From Endothia cerciana (taxonomy: Eukaryota; Ascomycota; Sordariomycetes; Diaporthales; Cryphonectriaceae): a stretch of 64,000 nucleotides of DNA. The stretch lies in the NCBI GenBank assembly GCA_026119935.1, contig JALRMH010000030.1, forward strand, positions 1 to 64,000, written 5' to 3'. The notes under the pieces are model-generated. The model did not search any database, had not been told where the DNA came from, and saw only the letters and a list, made by a program, of their open reading frames with translations. Of this stretch, positions 35,198-45,746 are shown piece after piece (the stretch's first letter is position 1; every line of letters begins with the position of its first letter). The position numbers and the translations under genes are program-made.

Positions 35198-36457
35198 GAA
35201 ATGATCTTGTGGGATACCTACCGCCACACACGGTGCAATCTCCCACAGCTGAGACATCTCAGGCTTGCCGCAACTGGCGAGACCGGTCATCTGCTCGAAT
35301 CAAAGCTCGCACTCCCCACAGGAATGCTTCCCCGTGCAGAAGCCAGCCGAGCCCAGCATAGGCACTGTCGCAATAAAGTATGAGTGGGGTAGCAATGGAT
35401 GCTGGTGACTCCTCGGGGCGAACGCTGGAGTGCAGAGAGGTATGGCGCAAGATGAGGGCGGGGCCGCTGTCAGCTCCACGGAGTTCGAGAGCGGAGTCGG
35501 GGGGCCCTGGCCGAGGAGTGAGGAGTGAAGAGGGAAAGCCGATAATTGATCGCCGCCGGTCTTAGAGCTCTCCTGAAACGTGGAGCCATTGATGCGATCA
35601 CACCAATTGGGGCCGTGAACTTGTCGGATTGGCAAGTGTAACTATTCCGCTGCCCGAAGCAGATTGACTGAAATATTGTTAAGAAGCCTCCGGCATGCAT
35701 ATCCTACCTCCGGGCGCCCTTTTCCGAGCCACAGTGGCGAAAGTGAAAGTAGTAAAGCCATATTTAAGCGAATCGCACTTGGCATTTTCTATTAATCCAC
35801 AGCGATCCAACTATGCTTGGCATAAATAACTCGAATACGAAGCGGTATAGCCACGAGCCCATATTTGCGGTGTAGGCAATTACGTGATTCGCTGATCCGC
35901 GAGTCACGACGCGCTGCTTATGGTCCCTTTGAGTCTGCATATTGGCAATGCTACCACGGCAGGGGAGGCGATGCGACGCAGCCTCGAGTGAATCAGTGAG
36001 GCTTCGATTCCAGCCGGGCGGGGTGGATGCCCTCTCCGGACTTGCCCGGACAATGGATCTCTTGGGGCCTAATCACACCGTGCCTCGCTCGCGCAAGATA
36101 GCCATACTATCTTCAGGGTGCAGTGCAGGGTATGAGACACGTGGATTGCTGGGTACCCGGTGATCAGGGTGCTTTGTACGCCCAGCGGCACAGCATCTGC
36201 AGATGTTGTGCCGATGTAGGGCTGCACGTGGGTGGTACCACCCCCAGCTATGTGCTTACGGGTACCGACTGGCTCCTACGTTTCCTCCCATCCTCAGCCG
36301 AATGAGGAGAGCCCGTAGGCTTCGCCAACGTCACCACGGAGCGATGACTGTCGAGTGGGACGCCCTCAAGCGGTGCCGGGTCGTCATGAGATAACACGAC
36401 GAGACTCATCAAGAACAGGGAGGGCGCAAACTGCTACTCAGTGGCTGTCTGAAGCGC
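35198..36457. other. 1.26-kb intergenic region
   Basis: Separates two plus-strand genes. Only short ORFs without recognisable content. A TTCGATTCC-like box at about 36003 is not supported by a tRNA fold. Confidence 0.55.
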
Positions 36458-38304
36458 ATGCTGAAGATGGCAGCCAGCACGGCAACTACCACGCAGCTGA
36501 CACAGAGCGCGTTCGATGTGAGGCATGCCCGGCCACTCACTCATTGGCGTTGCTGAGGCTGACCTCGCGCTCAGGGCATCAACTGGCTGTTCTTCTCCCT
36601 CTCGATCATCGCCCTGGCCTCACGGCTTTACATCCGCATCACAGTCTTCCGTCGCCTCATCGCCGAGGACTACCTCATGCTTGCCACGCTATGTCTGCTT
36701 GTCGCCGATGAAGCCCTCGGGCAGCGTTTCTCAGGCACCATTTATTGGTTCATGGGGGTGCTCAACGGAACGAGGTCCTATGGCACCGACCTCACCGGTT
36801 TTCTGGATGCGGCGAGCGCCATGTTGAGTACGTGCATTCATCCACCCCGTGTCATAAACGAGCCGCCGGGGTCCTCCCCAGAGCTCGTCCTGCTCTTGTC
36901 AGAAACCAAGGAAGCTAACCCAGTGCCCAATCCTACCTACAGAGGCTCTGGGCAGCGCCATCGTCTTCTTTCTAGCAGCCCTGTACATCATCAAGGCCAA
37001 TTTCATGTTCTTTTTCCGCCGACTGGTAAGCCGGGGCTCGAGAGTCTTCTTCGTGCTATGGTGGATCGCCTTTGCTGTTGTGATGGCGTGCGGCGTTATC
37101 AGCCTATGTATGGGTGTCACGACATTTCGGTGTCTCTTCAACGGTATCCTCTATACACTCGAGAACTGCGAGTCGGACGCGGACCAGAACGCCTACTTCA
37201 CTTACTTCAAGGTGACGGTGGCGCTGGATATTATCACGGACGCGATAAGTGAGTGCTTCTCATCAACCCAATCCAGGTCGCATGAAGGCTGGAGGGGAGT
37301 AAATAAATAAAAAGAGAAAGGTAAAAGAGCTGAAGCGTGAGCGACTGACATACGCCGCCGAGCATAGTCATCGCCTTCCCGGTCTGGATCCTATGGGGCG
37401 TGCAGATCTCTACACGCAAGAAAGTCGCCCTCGGCGCCATTTTCTCGCTCGTTGGTCTGACAATTGTCGCGACGATTCTCCGCGGAGCGATTCTGACCAG
37501 CGTCTTTGAGGAGTCCGAGGCGGGGAAGACGATCAATATTCCGTGGATCTGGTTCTGGTTCCATATCGAACTATGCATATGTGAGTTTCAAGCTCGCACC
37601 ATGATCTCTCTCCATTCCACTCATCCCACCCTTGAAAGATGGATGGCCTCACCCGAGCCAATGCGGACCGCTGACTCTTAACTTCCGCCAAACCAGCCGT
37701 CATAGTTGCCTGCCTCGTCTCCTTCCGCTCGCTCTTCATGCACAACCGCGAACAGGCATCCGGCGAGGCCCAGCGCCGGGCCGCCGCCATGAGGCGGAGG
37801 AGCGGCTACAACCAGTACCTCGGTGGGAGCGAGCAGACGCCACAGCAGAGCGGGAACGGCAGCCGGCTAAACCTAGGCCTTCGCGGGCAGTTCAAGTACT
37901 GGCAGGACAGTGTATTCGACGCATGCCGGACGCTGGAGGGCTTGGATTTCGATGACGGGACCACGCTGGTCGACGAAGAGCATGAGATGCCCGAGAGAAG
38001 TCCGGCTGAGAGGACCGAACATCAGGTAGATGTGGAGGCGGGTCATCCTACTGCGGAACAACAACAGCAACAACGACATGCTCAAGGATCAGACCGGTCG
38101 CCCAGCATTGACTCCCTGCTCATAGTTGAGCAGGCGCAGTCGCCCGTGATAGATAGGCAGGACGAGCGCAGAGTGACCTCTACCGGCAGCATAGCATCAT
38201 CCCACGGGCGACAACTCAGCTTCGACTCGCTCAATCGACATTCGTCAGGGGGGACGGTGAGCCCAGTATCCTCTGCAGAAGAGAGACAGGCCCCGTCCCG
38301 ATAG
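36458..38304 (+). CDS. Seven-helix fungal rhodopsin-domain membrane protein (Pth11-like family)
   Basis: Exons are 36458-36517, 36575-36827, 36943-37248, 37368-37580 and 37697-38304. The introns are 57, 115, 119 and 116 bp. The product is 479 residues, or 476 from the second ATG at 36467. Seven hydrophobic stretches are seen: INWLFFSLSIIALASRLYI, EDYLMLATLCLLVADEALG, LGSAIVFFLAALYIIKANFM, VFFVLWWIAFAVVMACGVIS, ALDIITDAIIIAFPVWILWG, VALGAIFSLVGLTIVATILR and WFWFHIELCISVIVACLVSF. RLIAEDY after helix one is typical of the fungal rhodopsin-like domain found in Pth11-type receptors. No CFEM domain is present. The cytoplasmic tail of about 200 residues is polar, with a Gln-rich patch. Such proteins are thought to sense surfaces or small molecules; the ligand here is unknown. 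Confidence 0.88.
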
Positions 38305-39241
38305 CCAGTGGTCGCGAGCAGGTCGGGATGCGCACTTCCCATAGACCGTACTAATTCTAATTCCGACAGTCATTCTGGTAAGGCCCGGACATCTGCTCAG
38401 CGAGTTGAATCAAACTTATTCGCCCGCGGCAGGAAAGTGCCCTAAGTTCGTTGTTCGTCGAGACGGGTGACCTCGCATGGGTATCTTGGTACCTGTCATG
38501 GTGTTGCAGGGCGTAGGTGGTCTATGGTCAAGACCCGTTGTGAGAGGAGGGCACGGTAACTACTTAAAAATATTGCTGCCTGGACTTCGCCCCTACTTAT
38601 AGATAATAGACTGTGGGTCCATATGGATACTGTATCATAGTACTACGGTAACATTACATGTACCCAAGTATTTATGCCCTTAGACATCTACATGTACCCA
38701 AGTATTTAAGCCCCCAACCATCTACCTGTACCCAAGTATCTATGTTCTGCCGTGGCCTTGTCAGACTGTGAGACTTATTAACCATATAAGACTTTGCAAT
38801 GAGTTCATTACTATCAAGAAAAGTAACATTGGAAGCTCCCAAGATCTCTCCTGCCATGTACTAGAGATCGGCTCAATCTCCTGTATATCCGGAGATCCAG
38901 AATTATCACTTCAATGTTACAAGGTAGAAGATTGCAGAGATGGTGGCTCGTATGGCTAGAAAGGCTAACTGCGTGGACGATGCCAGCAATTACTTGGTTC
39001 AGGTTGTGCCTCTACCAAGGCTTCTTCTAGCCCACTGGTCAAGCACTTGGTCATATATCAAGCGAATAATCTCAATTGATCGCAAAACTAAGCTAACGAC
39101 ACAAGCGCCGAAAAACTCCCTGGAGATTCAGAACGGACCGACAACTGATCAAAGAACGTTATAATATACAACAGTGTTGTTATCTTTCCGACCCCGATCA
39201 AACCTATTGGAAAAACTCTTAAAGCAGCTACCCAATGTTAT
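38305..39241. other. 936-bp intergenic region with a tandem repeat
   Basis: Contains the 34-bp tandem repeat listed separately and a moderately AT-rich segment (38560-38760). No gene is recognised. Confidence 0.6.
38656..38744. repeat. 34-bp tandem repeat, about 2.6 copies
   Basis: Units begin at 38656, 38690 and 38724 with ACATGTACCCAAGTATTTA, ACATGTACCCAAGTATTTA and ACCTGTACCCAAGTATCTA. The second half of each unit (GCCCTTAGACATCT or GCCCCCAACCATCT) is less conserved. Confidence 0.9.
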
Positions 39242-40138
39242 TTAAGCGGAGCACTTTGACATGTGCCTTTTAAGGTTGTCCTCACGAATAGTCGAATACG
39301 TACACCTTTGCTTTGGGCAACGGTGTTTGACGTCCTTCACGCCCTGGCCTTCAGCCGCGCGGCGGTGCTCCCCGTCCCACTTCGACTTGGCCAACAAGTG
39401 TCGTTGTAGGCTCTTCTTCTCCGCAGTTGCATAATCACAGCCGGCAGCGGCGCATCTAAAAGGTTTAGTGTGCTTGTTTGTGTGGATCTTAAGCTTTGTT
39501 ATATCGCCAAAGCTCGTACGGCAGTAGGAGCAGTCGAAGGAGGGCTTCGCGGACAGTGTTCCACAAGCTTCATCAGGGGCTCGGGTTGTAATGGGTGAGG
39601 ATATCATGAGAGCGAGGTCAGTGTTAGCTTTCCGGCTGAAAGCGAGCTGATCACCTGCGGCTGCGAGCTGCTGTCTGGTAGGATAAGCACCATGGTCGAA
39701 AATATCGTTACAAGGGATGATGGACCCCCCGCAGCCTAATAGACTGTTTGCAGGCAGACTGGGCATTTCCCACTCAAGAGACGTGTCAATCGCCAGGTCT
39801 AGGAGGTCCGGAGACTCCGCTTGGACACCGTAATTGCTGTCAAAGGCGTCGAAAGGTGTAAGATCGTAGTCCTGCGTCATAGGGCTGGCTGTCGTGATGC
39901 TCGTCTGCGGGCTTTCGAGGAACGACTGCGTCAAGGGGCCCGGTGCACAGCTGAAGCTCTGTGCAATGCTGTCCCAGTCACAATAACCTGGAGCGTCGCA
40001 ACTGTCCACAGTGTCGTACTCTGCTAAACCGTCGTTCAAAACATCCGATTCCAATTGACGCAAAATCAGATCGATCTCGGCCGGGCTGTCACCGACATGC
40101 GCCGTATCCTCCATTACGAAGTTCATGTCTTCGTCCAT
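39242..40138 (-). CDS. C2H2 zinc-finger transcription regulator with acidic N-terminus
   Basis: A single-exon gene of 298 residues. The first two-thirds are acidic and rich in Asp, Ser and Pro (EIDLILRQLESDVLNDGLAE, DYDLTPFDAFDSNYG), as in activation domains. The C-terminus has three C2H2-type fingers: FDCSYCRTSFGDITKLKIHT (to H-NKH), FRCAAAGCDYATAEKKSLQR (to the HLLAKSKWDGEH histidines) and HRCPKQRCTYSTIREDNLKR (HMSKC). The second finger has a long His-His spacing and the third ends in HxxxC. It should bind DNA in the nucleus. The target genes are unknown. It begins at the first ATG of the open frame. Confidence 0.85.
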   Translation of the reverse strand: MDEDMNFVMEDTAHVGDSPAEIDLILRQLESDVLNDGLAEYDTVDSCDAPGYCDWDSIAQSFSCAPGPLTQSFLESPQTSITTASPMTQDYDLTPFDAFDSNYGVQAESPDLLDLAIDTSLEWEMPSLPANSLLGCGGSIIPCNDIFDHGAYPTRQQLAAAGDQLAFSRKANTDLALMISSPITTRAPDEACGTLSAKPSFDCSYCRTSFGDITKLKIHTNKHTKPFRCAAAGCDYATAEKKSLQRHLLAKSKWDGEHRRAAEGQGVKDVKHRCPKQRCTYSTIREDNLKRHMSKCSA

Positions 40139-40505
40139 TTCGGTAACGGCCTAAAAGGCGTGGTGGTTGTTGAGAGAGCAGGATGTCTCCAGGGATATGG
40201 TTTGTGTTGATCGTGTAGGAGGTGAATGTTCTTTCAATGTTCAATATTTTACTTTACTTTCATAGCTCCGCCATTCGGAATCGCAGTCAGGTTCAAGGCG
40301 TTACCCGGGATCCTCCGGGAGGTGGAAGAAGTCTCCTGACACCGAAGTCTTGGTGATTGCTGTTAAGTGGATCATGGTGCCGAGGAAGGCTGCCATGATC
40401 ATCGTGTGCCAATGAGGTGTCTTCCACGCTCCAGCTTCCATAGGGCGCACTCTTGGTTCTTGGGAAGAGCAGAGTATCTAGATCCATCTTGTCAGCCATC
40501 TTCAC
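40139..40505. other. 366-bp region, possible 3' extension of the next minus-strand gene
   Basis: The minus-strand frame of the 40506-41474 ORF stays open again from 40505 to 40293 after its stop codon (MADKMDLDTLLFPRTKSAPY). The rest is upstream sequence of the C2H2 gene. Confidence 0.4.
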
Positions 40506-41474
40506 TTATAGATGTGCACAAGAGCGTGGCTGACGGACCGTCACCAGAGCAAAGCGAAGCCAGGCTGGCGCGCATGGTGCCACAAGATCCGAACAAAAGC
40601 CTTCGTCATGGACTACTGCTTCCATGCAAGCTTCTTTTACACCTTTCTCGTTGCATCTTTCCATCTTATCCTGTCTGGAGGAGCTTTTCCCCGCCGCCTG
40701 CCTCACGTTGTCGGCTGGCCAGCTCGGATACTCGTCCGAGATAGACGATCTCCAGGCCAGTGTGGCTAGTTCCCATGTCTCCGCGTTCGTCACGAAGCCG
40801 GTGTCTAGGCGCTTCTTCGGTGTTTTCGAGTAAGGCGGAGTCAGAGATCTGAAGGCGGCTGCATAAATAAACCGTAGCGACTGGCCACGCGCGAGACTAT
40901 GCATGATGAAGATACCTGTCTCGTTCTCGGAATGACCAAAGGAAAGAACAGCATTGGTAGCAGGAGTGCAGTCATCGCCGAATGTGCCCTCTGCGTAGCA
41001 GTCCGGCATTGACGTCTTGAAATGGACACTGTCGCTTAGGGAATCTGACTCTGCGGCTGGGGCGGCTTCGGCCGGTGCGAGGCTCGAGACTCGAAGCGAG
41101 GGTTCTTCCAAGAGCCAAAGCGGAGACGGCAGAGGCCGCGCAAGACGAGAGGGTTCACACCACATCGCTCTGAATATCTTCCCCGGGTCGAATGAATCTG
41201 GCGCACCCTTCCCGAAAGCCGGGTGGAGGTAGTCGAGGGCACCATTTGAGCAGCGAATTCGCGGGCACTGACCGACCGCCGTGCGGCGGACTCGCACCCT
41301 TGGCTGGTCGATGTAGGTCTTAGTATTCGTGGACCCGCACCGCATGGGAACTGAGTAAAACCAGCTAGAGGGCCTGTCTAGCACGTCTGGGTCTGGCTCC
41401 AGGGGGGTCTGCAGTCGAGGCATGAAGCGGTATCGCAGCCATGATGACAGCATTTCCACATCCACAACGGCCAT
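40506..41474 (-). CDS. Unrecognised protein, 322 residues
   Basis: I do not recognise the family. The frame is open from an ATG at 41474, preceded by a plausible 5' leader. It encodes a soluble-looking protein without a signal peptide or membrane helix. Notable features are scattered Cys (MRCGS, QCPRIRCSNG, PDCYAEGTFGDDC, MERCNEKGVKEACMEA, FCSDLVAPCAP) and a Pro/Ala/Ser-rich middle. A possible 57-bp in-frame intron beginning GTGACG in the codons for ALVTVRQP and ending GACAAG before ATGGATCTA would remove the stop and extend the protein to 40293. I could not decide between the two ends. The overlapping plus-strand ORFs are shadows. Confidence 0.5.
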   Translation of the reverse strand: MAVVDVEMLSSWLRYRFMPRLQTPLEPDPDVLDRPSSWFYSVPMRCGSTNTKTYIDQPRVRVRRTAVGQCPRIRCSNGALDYLHPAFGKGAPDSFDPGKIFRAMWCEPSRLARPLPSPLWLLEEPSLRVSSLAPAEAAPAAESDSLSDSVHFKTSMPDCYAEGTFGDDCTPATNAVLSFGHSENETGIFIMHSLARGQSLRFIYAAAFRSLTPPYSKTPKKRLDTGFVTNAETWELATLAWRSSISDEYPSWPADNVRQAAGKSSSRQDKMERCNEKGVKEACMEAVVHDEGFCSDLVAPCAPAWLRFALVTVRQPRSCAHL

Positions 41475-41813
41475 CGGGTCAGACCAGGGGGATTGTGTCG
41501 AATCATGAATATCACCAGAGTCGAAAATGAGTGAGTGGGTGATTGGCCGTGGAATGTAATTTGTTCTAGGGAGAGGTGTATGGATTGTGCTGAAGAGAAC
41601 TTGGAAGAGAAGAGAACTACCAGGGTCAATAAACGGCCGGCGAGATCTAGCTATAGCAGAGGCGCCGCCTACAGGCTATATATTAGTCCTTGCAGCAAGT
41701 AGCGCTTCGAGACAGGAAGTGTCATACCGGTGTCTTCCTGCCTTGAGTGGGCCTTGATGGGCGAATGATTTTACACTATTGCATCTGGAGTAGGGGGAGG
41801 CTGTGCTAAACGG

Positions 41814-41885
41814 CGCAGTGAGGCCAAAGGTGAGGCGGAGTGGGCAGGGGAAGGCGACCTCCCTGCCCGCTTTGGCCTCACTGCG
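41814..41885. repeat. Strong imperfect hairpin (16-bp plus 8-bp stems)
   Basis: CGCAGTGAGGCCAAAG (41814-41829) is perfectly complementary to CTTTGGCCTCACTGCG (41870-41885). Inside it, GGGCAGGG (41842-41849) pairs with CCCTGCCC (41861-41868). A G15 run follows at 41910-41924. Confidence 0.9.
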
Positions 41886-41962
41886 GAAGGCCGATCGACA
41901 AGCCTGCTCGGGGGGGGGGGGGGGCGGTGCGGAGGGGAAGATTAGTTGTTCTTGTTTCCGTT

Positions 41963-41963
<1 letters not shown>

Positions 41964-42001
<38 letters not shown>
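41964..42001. repeat. (GTT)n microsatellite
   Basis: About twelve uninterrupted TTG/GTT units. It lies between genes and not in a coding frame that I accept. Confidence 0.95.
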
Positions 42002-43775
42002 ATAATGTTTGATAGGAACAGTATACTTTGAGCATATAATCTAGCCCATAGAGTCGCGACGCGGCCCGGCGCCGTCTGGGCTACCTAGGTACCGTCCCCC
42101 TCATCCTTTCAGATCTTCACTCAGCCAACCGCATGCTTGTAGCCTTTTCCCAAGTGCATCCTAAGAGGTGTTTCCCTTGAAGAAGGATGTGTGATTGGAT
42201 GCCGTCTTCTGCTGCGACTCGACCGTGTCGGGGTGGACATTTGCTGTCCTGCCTGGGTTCACAAACTTGTTGCTGATTGAGGCATCCTTTGTGGAGGGCT
42301 GGGCGGCTTTCAAGGGCGGGCCTTTCGCATCTGTCGGAATAGGACGGTTATTTTATTTTGGACGAGGCCCAGCGGGCAACTAACAGTACGGCGGCAACAT
42401 ACCTCCTACTGAGTTTCGTGTCTTGTCCACAGCCTCCTGAAACTTTTGTTGCGCTGAGTCCGACGACATCCTGTCCTTGGGCAAGCGGTGCGGTAATTAA
42501 CACGATGGCGTGAATAGAAAACAGAGACTGCGGCTGTAGACGGGAACCTGCAGGCAAGATGATGCTGAGCTTTGAGATGTTCAGTTGCAGAGCACGCACT
42601 TGCTCCGCGGATGCGAACAGGCAAGAGAGCACCCCAAGGCTGCTTTAAGAGAGCGGCGCGGGTCTCGTAGAAGGTCCTGGGCGGCTCGATCTTCATGACG
42701 TAGACGTAGAGCAGATCTTCCTGCAGGAGACGACAACCTCAGTCTACAAGGCATCATCTATGGCGCTATCATTCCCACATGCGGCTAGCAGCAGCAGCGA
42801 TATCCCACTTCTTCAAACATCATCTCATCATCCACTGCATATGACCGCATACTACAACAAAGGCACGCTTTTTTGTATCCAGCCACGACCAACGAGTGCT
42901 GACACCAGAAACACGTGGCGCTTATACGCTGCGATTTGGCCGTCCGACGACGACTGGGGCTGCGTCTCCCACATGCTGCCTGAACGGATGGGTGGTCCGC
43001 ACTACGATAATCCATGCCGGCTTGGCACTCACATTGGCCTGATATCATGATAACATGATAACACCCTCACGACAACCTCGAGCCCAGGTGCTTTCGTCGC
43101 GGGCTCTTCTGTTAGCCGCTGGCGATCCTGACTCCTGTGACCAAACAAACGGCTGCCCCTTGCCGACCAGGCCGTCTTTTCGGGCATCAGATTTCCCTTT
43201 GGGCCTGCCGATAGTGGCTTCAGCTTCCTCATTTTGACGCGGCCGAGAAAGCTGAATATATTCGCAGTATCACCAGGGCGAGGGTTGCACATGGGGATGA
43301 GTATGCACGTGGGAAACTATTCCCACGCAGCGTCACACCCGCCCGCACGATTCTTTGGCTTCACTCCTGCGCCGGTGGCTGACCTGCCCCTTTGGTCCAT
43401 CTCCCCGGGCAATGAGCCCGCAAGTTCAGCGGAGGGGTCCGCTCTGGGGCCCGGGCCTGCGGCCAAGTGGGTTGCACCGGGGGAATGGCTTCGGCATCGG
43501 TGATCCGAGGACCACTCAGGGCCCAGCCAGGAAGCACCTGGGCATCCAGGAACCATTTGGAGGCATGCAGCGATCTGCGTGTGCCTGGGTCCCCGGAATG
43601 ACCATCCTACTCCTCTACCGACGATGAATCGCCAGACGATAGACATGAGAGATTATAAGCTGCGTGGCGGCCACGGACCCTCCTGAGAAAGCCAGTCAGG
43701 TCTGATACTCGTCCCCCAGACATACAGCCGTCCAGTCATCTACACGCCACCGACGTCTCCCTGTCGTTGCCCGTC

Positions 43776-45746
43776 ATGAGGCCCTCACTCTTTCTTGGGG
43801 CCGCCCTCCCGCTCGTGCTTCCCACCCTCACCGCTGCTCTCACCGTCAACGATGCCTTGGGCAAATCAGTCGCGGCCTACGCACATAGCAAGCGCGACGT
43901 CGTGTCGGACATTCTGGGGGACATCGAGGACCTTGCCGAGTGCTCCGGCTGCCAGGCCTTGCTTGTCGTCCTCCAAGCCCTCGCCCACCTCGGAAACGAT
44001 GCCTTCACGGATACGATTGTCGCTATCTGCGTGGCCCTGCAGATCGAGGATGACGATGTCTGTGCAGGCGCCATCGGCCTGGAGGGGCCCATCCTCGCGC
44101 ACGACCTGCGCGGCATGGACATTCCGAGCAAGACCTCTGAGCTGTTCTGCTTGACCATCTTCGGATTGTGCCAGTGGCCGGCGGTGGACACGTCCTACAG
44201 CGTGTCCATGTCTGCGAAACCGGCAGGCGCCTCACGCCCTGACCCGAGCGGCGAGACCCCTATCCAGATCGTTCATATCAGCGACATCCACGTTGATCGG
44301 AATTATACTACGGGCTCCAGCTACAACTGCACCAAGAACATCTGCTGCCGCGCCTACGACGAGGATGATGAACCTGGTGTCACGGACTACCCCGCGGGTC
44401 CCTACGGTAACCCGGAGTGTGACAGTCCCGTGTCGCTCGAGGAGAGTCTGTACGCGGCTATCGTGGATTTGGTCCCCAACCGTACGTTCACCATCTTCAC
44501 CGGCGACGTGATCGAGGGCGACGTCTGGGAGACCACCGATGACGAGGTCACGGGCGGTCTGAACGACGCCTATGGGCGCATGGTGAGCATCGGGCAGACG
44601 TATGCTGTCATTGGCAATCATGACAGCTGCCCCGTGGATTCGTTCCCCCCGGCGGCTGTCGACACAACCTATGCGGCTGAGACCCAGATCTTCTACGACA
44701 CGCTCTCGTCTGATATCGAATCGTGGATCGGCAGCACCGCATCTGCAGAGGTATCCTCCAACTACGGCAGCTACTCGGTAGTGGACAGCACCACGGGTCT
44801 CAGGATCATTAGTATCAACACCAATTTCTGGTACAAGTCGAACTACTGGATGTATGAGGAGACGATGGAGTATGACCCATCCGGGATGCTGGCATGGCTG
44901 GCCTCCGAGCTCGAGACCGCAGAGACGGCCGGCGAGCGCGTGTGGCTACTCGGCCACATGCCCCTGGGGTCGTCTGACACTTTCCACGACCAGTCCTACT
45001 ACTTCGACACCATCATCCAGAGGTTCTCCGGCACCATATCCGCCGTATTCTACGGCCATACCCACAAGGACGAGTGGGAGATCGCGTACTCAAACTACTC
45101 GAACCCGACTGCAGACACCGCAACCATGATGTCGTATATCGCTCCCGCCCTGACACCGACCTCAGGCAACCCAACCTTCCGTGTCTATGATGTCGACCCG
45201 GTGACATTTGGCATCCTGGACTCTACGACCTACTACGCCGACATCTCCTCTCCCACGTACCAGACCGACGGCCCGGCCTGGGAGAAGCTGTACAGCGTGA
45301 AGGGGACCTACGGCGCCCTCCTCGGGGTGACGGACTCCGCGGCCGAGCTGACGCCCGGCTTCTGGCACAACGTCACGGAGCTGTTCGAGACCGACGACAC
45401 AGTGTTCCAGCAGTACTACGCCCGCAAGACGAGGGACTACAGCGCGGCAACGTGCACCGGTGATTGCAAGACCGAGGAGATCTGCCAGCTCAGGGCAGCG
45501 CAGGCGCAGTACAACTGCGTAACGGTCACGCCGGGGATCAACCTTAAGCGCAAGAGAGATCTCGCTGGCTCGGTCCAGAACGGACACGATGACGACCACG
45601 CCTGCGAGTCGTCTACTGCGCCCCCGGTTTTGTCGTCCATCTACTCCGACGAAGGTCTCGATGCCTTCAGGACCGCACTGGTGGAGGTGGCTGGGGCCAG
45701 CTTCATGAACACAACGGTCTCGAGCAATTTTACCATCTCTGACTAG
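43776..45746 (+). CDS. Secreted acid-sphingomyelinase-like phosphodiesterase with saposin domain
   Basis: A single exon of 656 residues from the ATG at 43776. A signal peptide (MRPSLFLGAALPLVLPTLTA) is followed by a saposin-B domain (about 45-140: ECSGCQALLVVLQALAHLGN, DDDVCAGAIG, ELFCLTIFGLCQW). A calcineurin-like metallophosphoesterase domain follows (about 165-470) with all metal-ligand motifs: VHISDIHVDRNY, IFTGDVIEGDVWE, AVIGNHDSCP, WLLGHMPLGS and VFYGHTHKDEWE. A Cys-rich C-terminal region (CTGDCKTEEICQLRAAQAQY NC) completes the acid-sphingomyelinase architecture. It would hydrolyse sphingomyelin-type or other phosphodiesters in the vacuole or outside the cell. Fungi rarely make sphingomyelin, so inositol-phosphate or host lipids are possible substrates. 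Confidence 0.92.
   Translation: MRPSLFLGAALPLVLPTLTAALTVNDALGKSVAAYAHSKRDVVSDILGDIEDLAECSGCQALLVVLQALAHLGNDAFTDTIVAICVALQIEDDDVCAGAIGLEGPILAHDLRGMDIPSKTSELFCLTIFGLCQWPAVDTSYSVSMSAKPAGASRPDPSGETPIQIVHISDIHVDRNYTTGSSYNCTKNICCRAYDEDDEPGVTDYPAGPYGNPECDSPVSLEESLYAAIVDLVPNRTFTIFTGDVIEGDVWETTDDEVTGGLNDAYGRMVSIGQTYAVIGNHDSCPVDSFPPAAVDTTYAAETQIFYDTLSSDIESWIGSTASAEVSSNYGSYSVVDSTTGLRIISINTNFWYKSNYWMYEETMEYDPSGMLAWLASELETAETAGERVWLLGHMPLGSSDTFHDQSYYFDTIIQRFSGTISAVFYGHTHKDEWEIAYSNYSNPTADTATMMSYIAPALTPTSGNPTFRVYDVDPVTFGILDSTTYYADISSPTYQTDGPAWEKLYSVKGTYGALLGVTDSAAELTPGFWHNVTELFETDDTVFQQYYARKTRDYSAATCTGDCKTEEICQLRAAQAQYNCVTVTPGINLKRKRDLAGSVQNGHDDDHACESSTAPPVLSSIYSDEGLDAFRTALVEVAGASFMNTTVSSNFTISD

Larger units (their letters stand above)
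41475..43775. other. 2.3-kb intergenic region with hairpin and microsatellite
   Basis: This separates divergent genes. A minus-strand ORF at 42406-42696 (MKIEPPRTFYETRAALLKQP) follows a TCCTGCAG acceptor-like site and could be an exon, but no partner exons or family were found. The hairpin and GTT repeat are listed separately. Confidence 0.5.

Noticed and set aside
36000..36075. tRNA gene suggested by a TTCGATTCC box
   Set aside because: No acceptor stem or A box could be paired around it.
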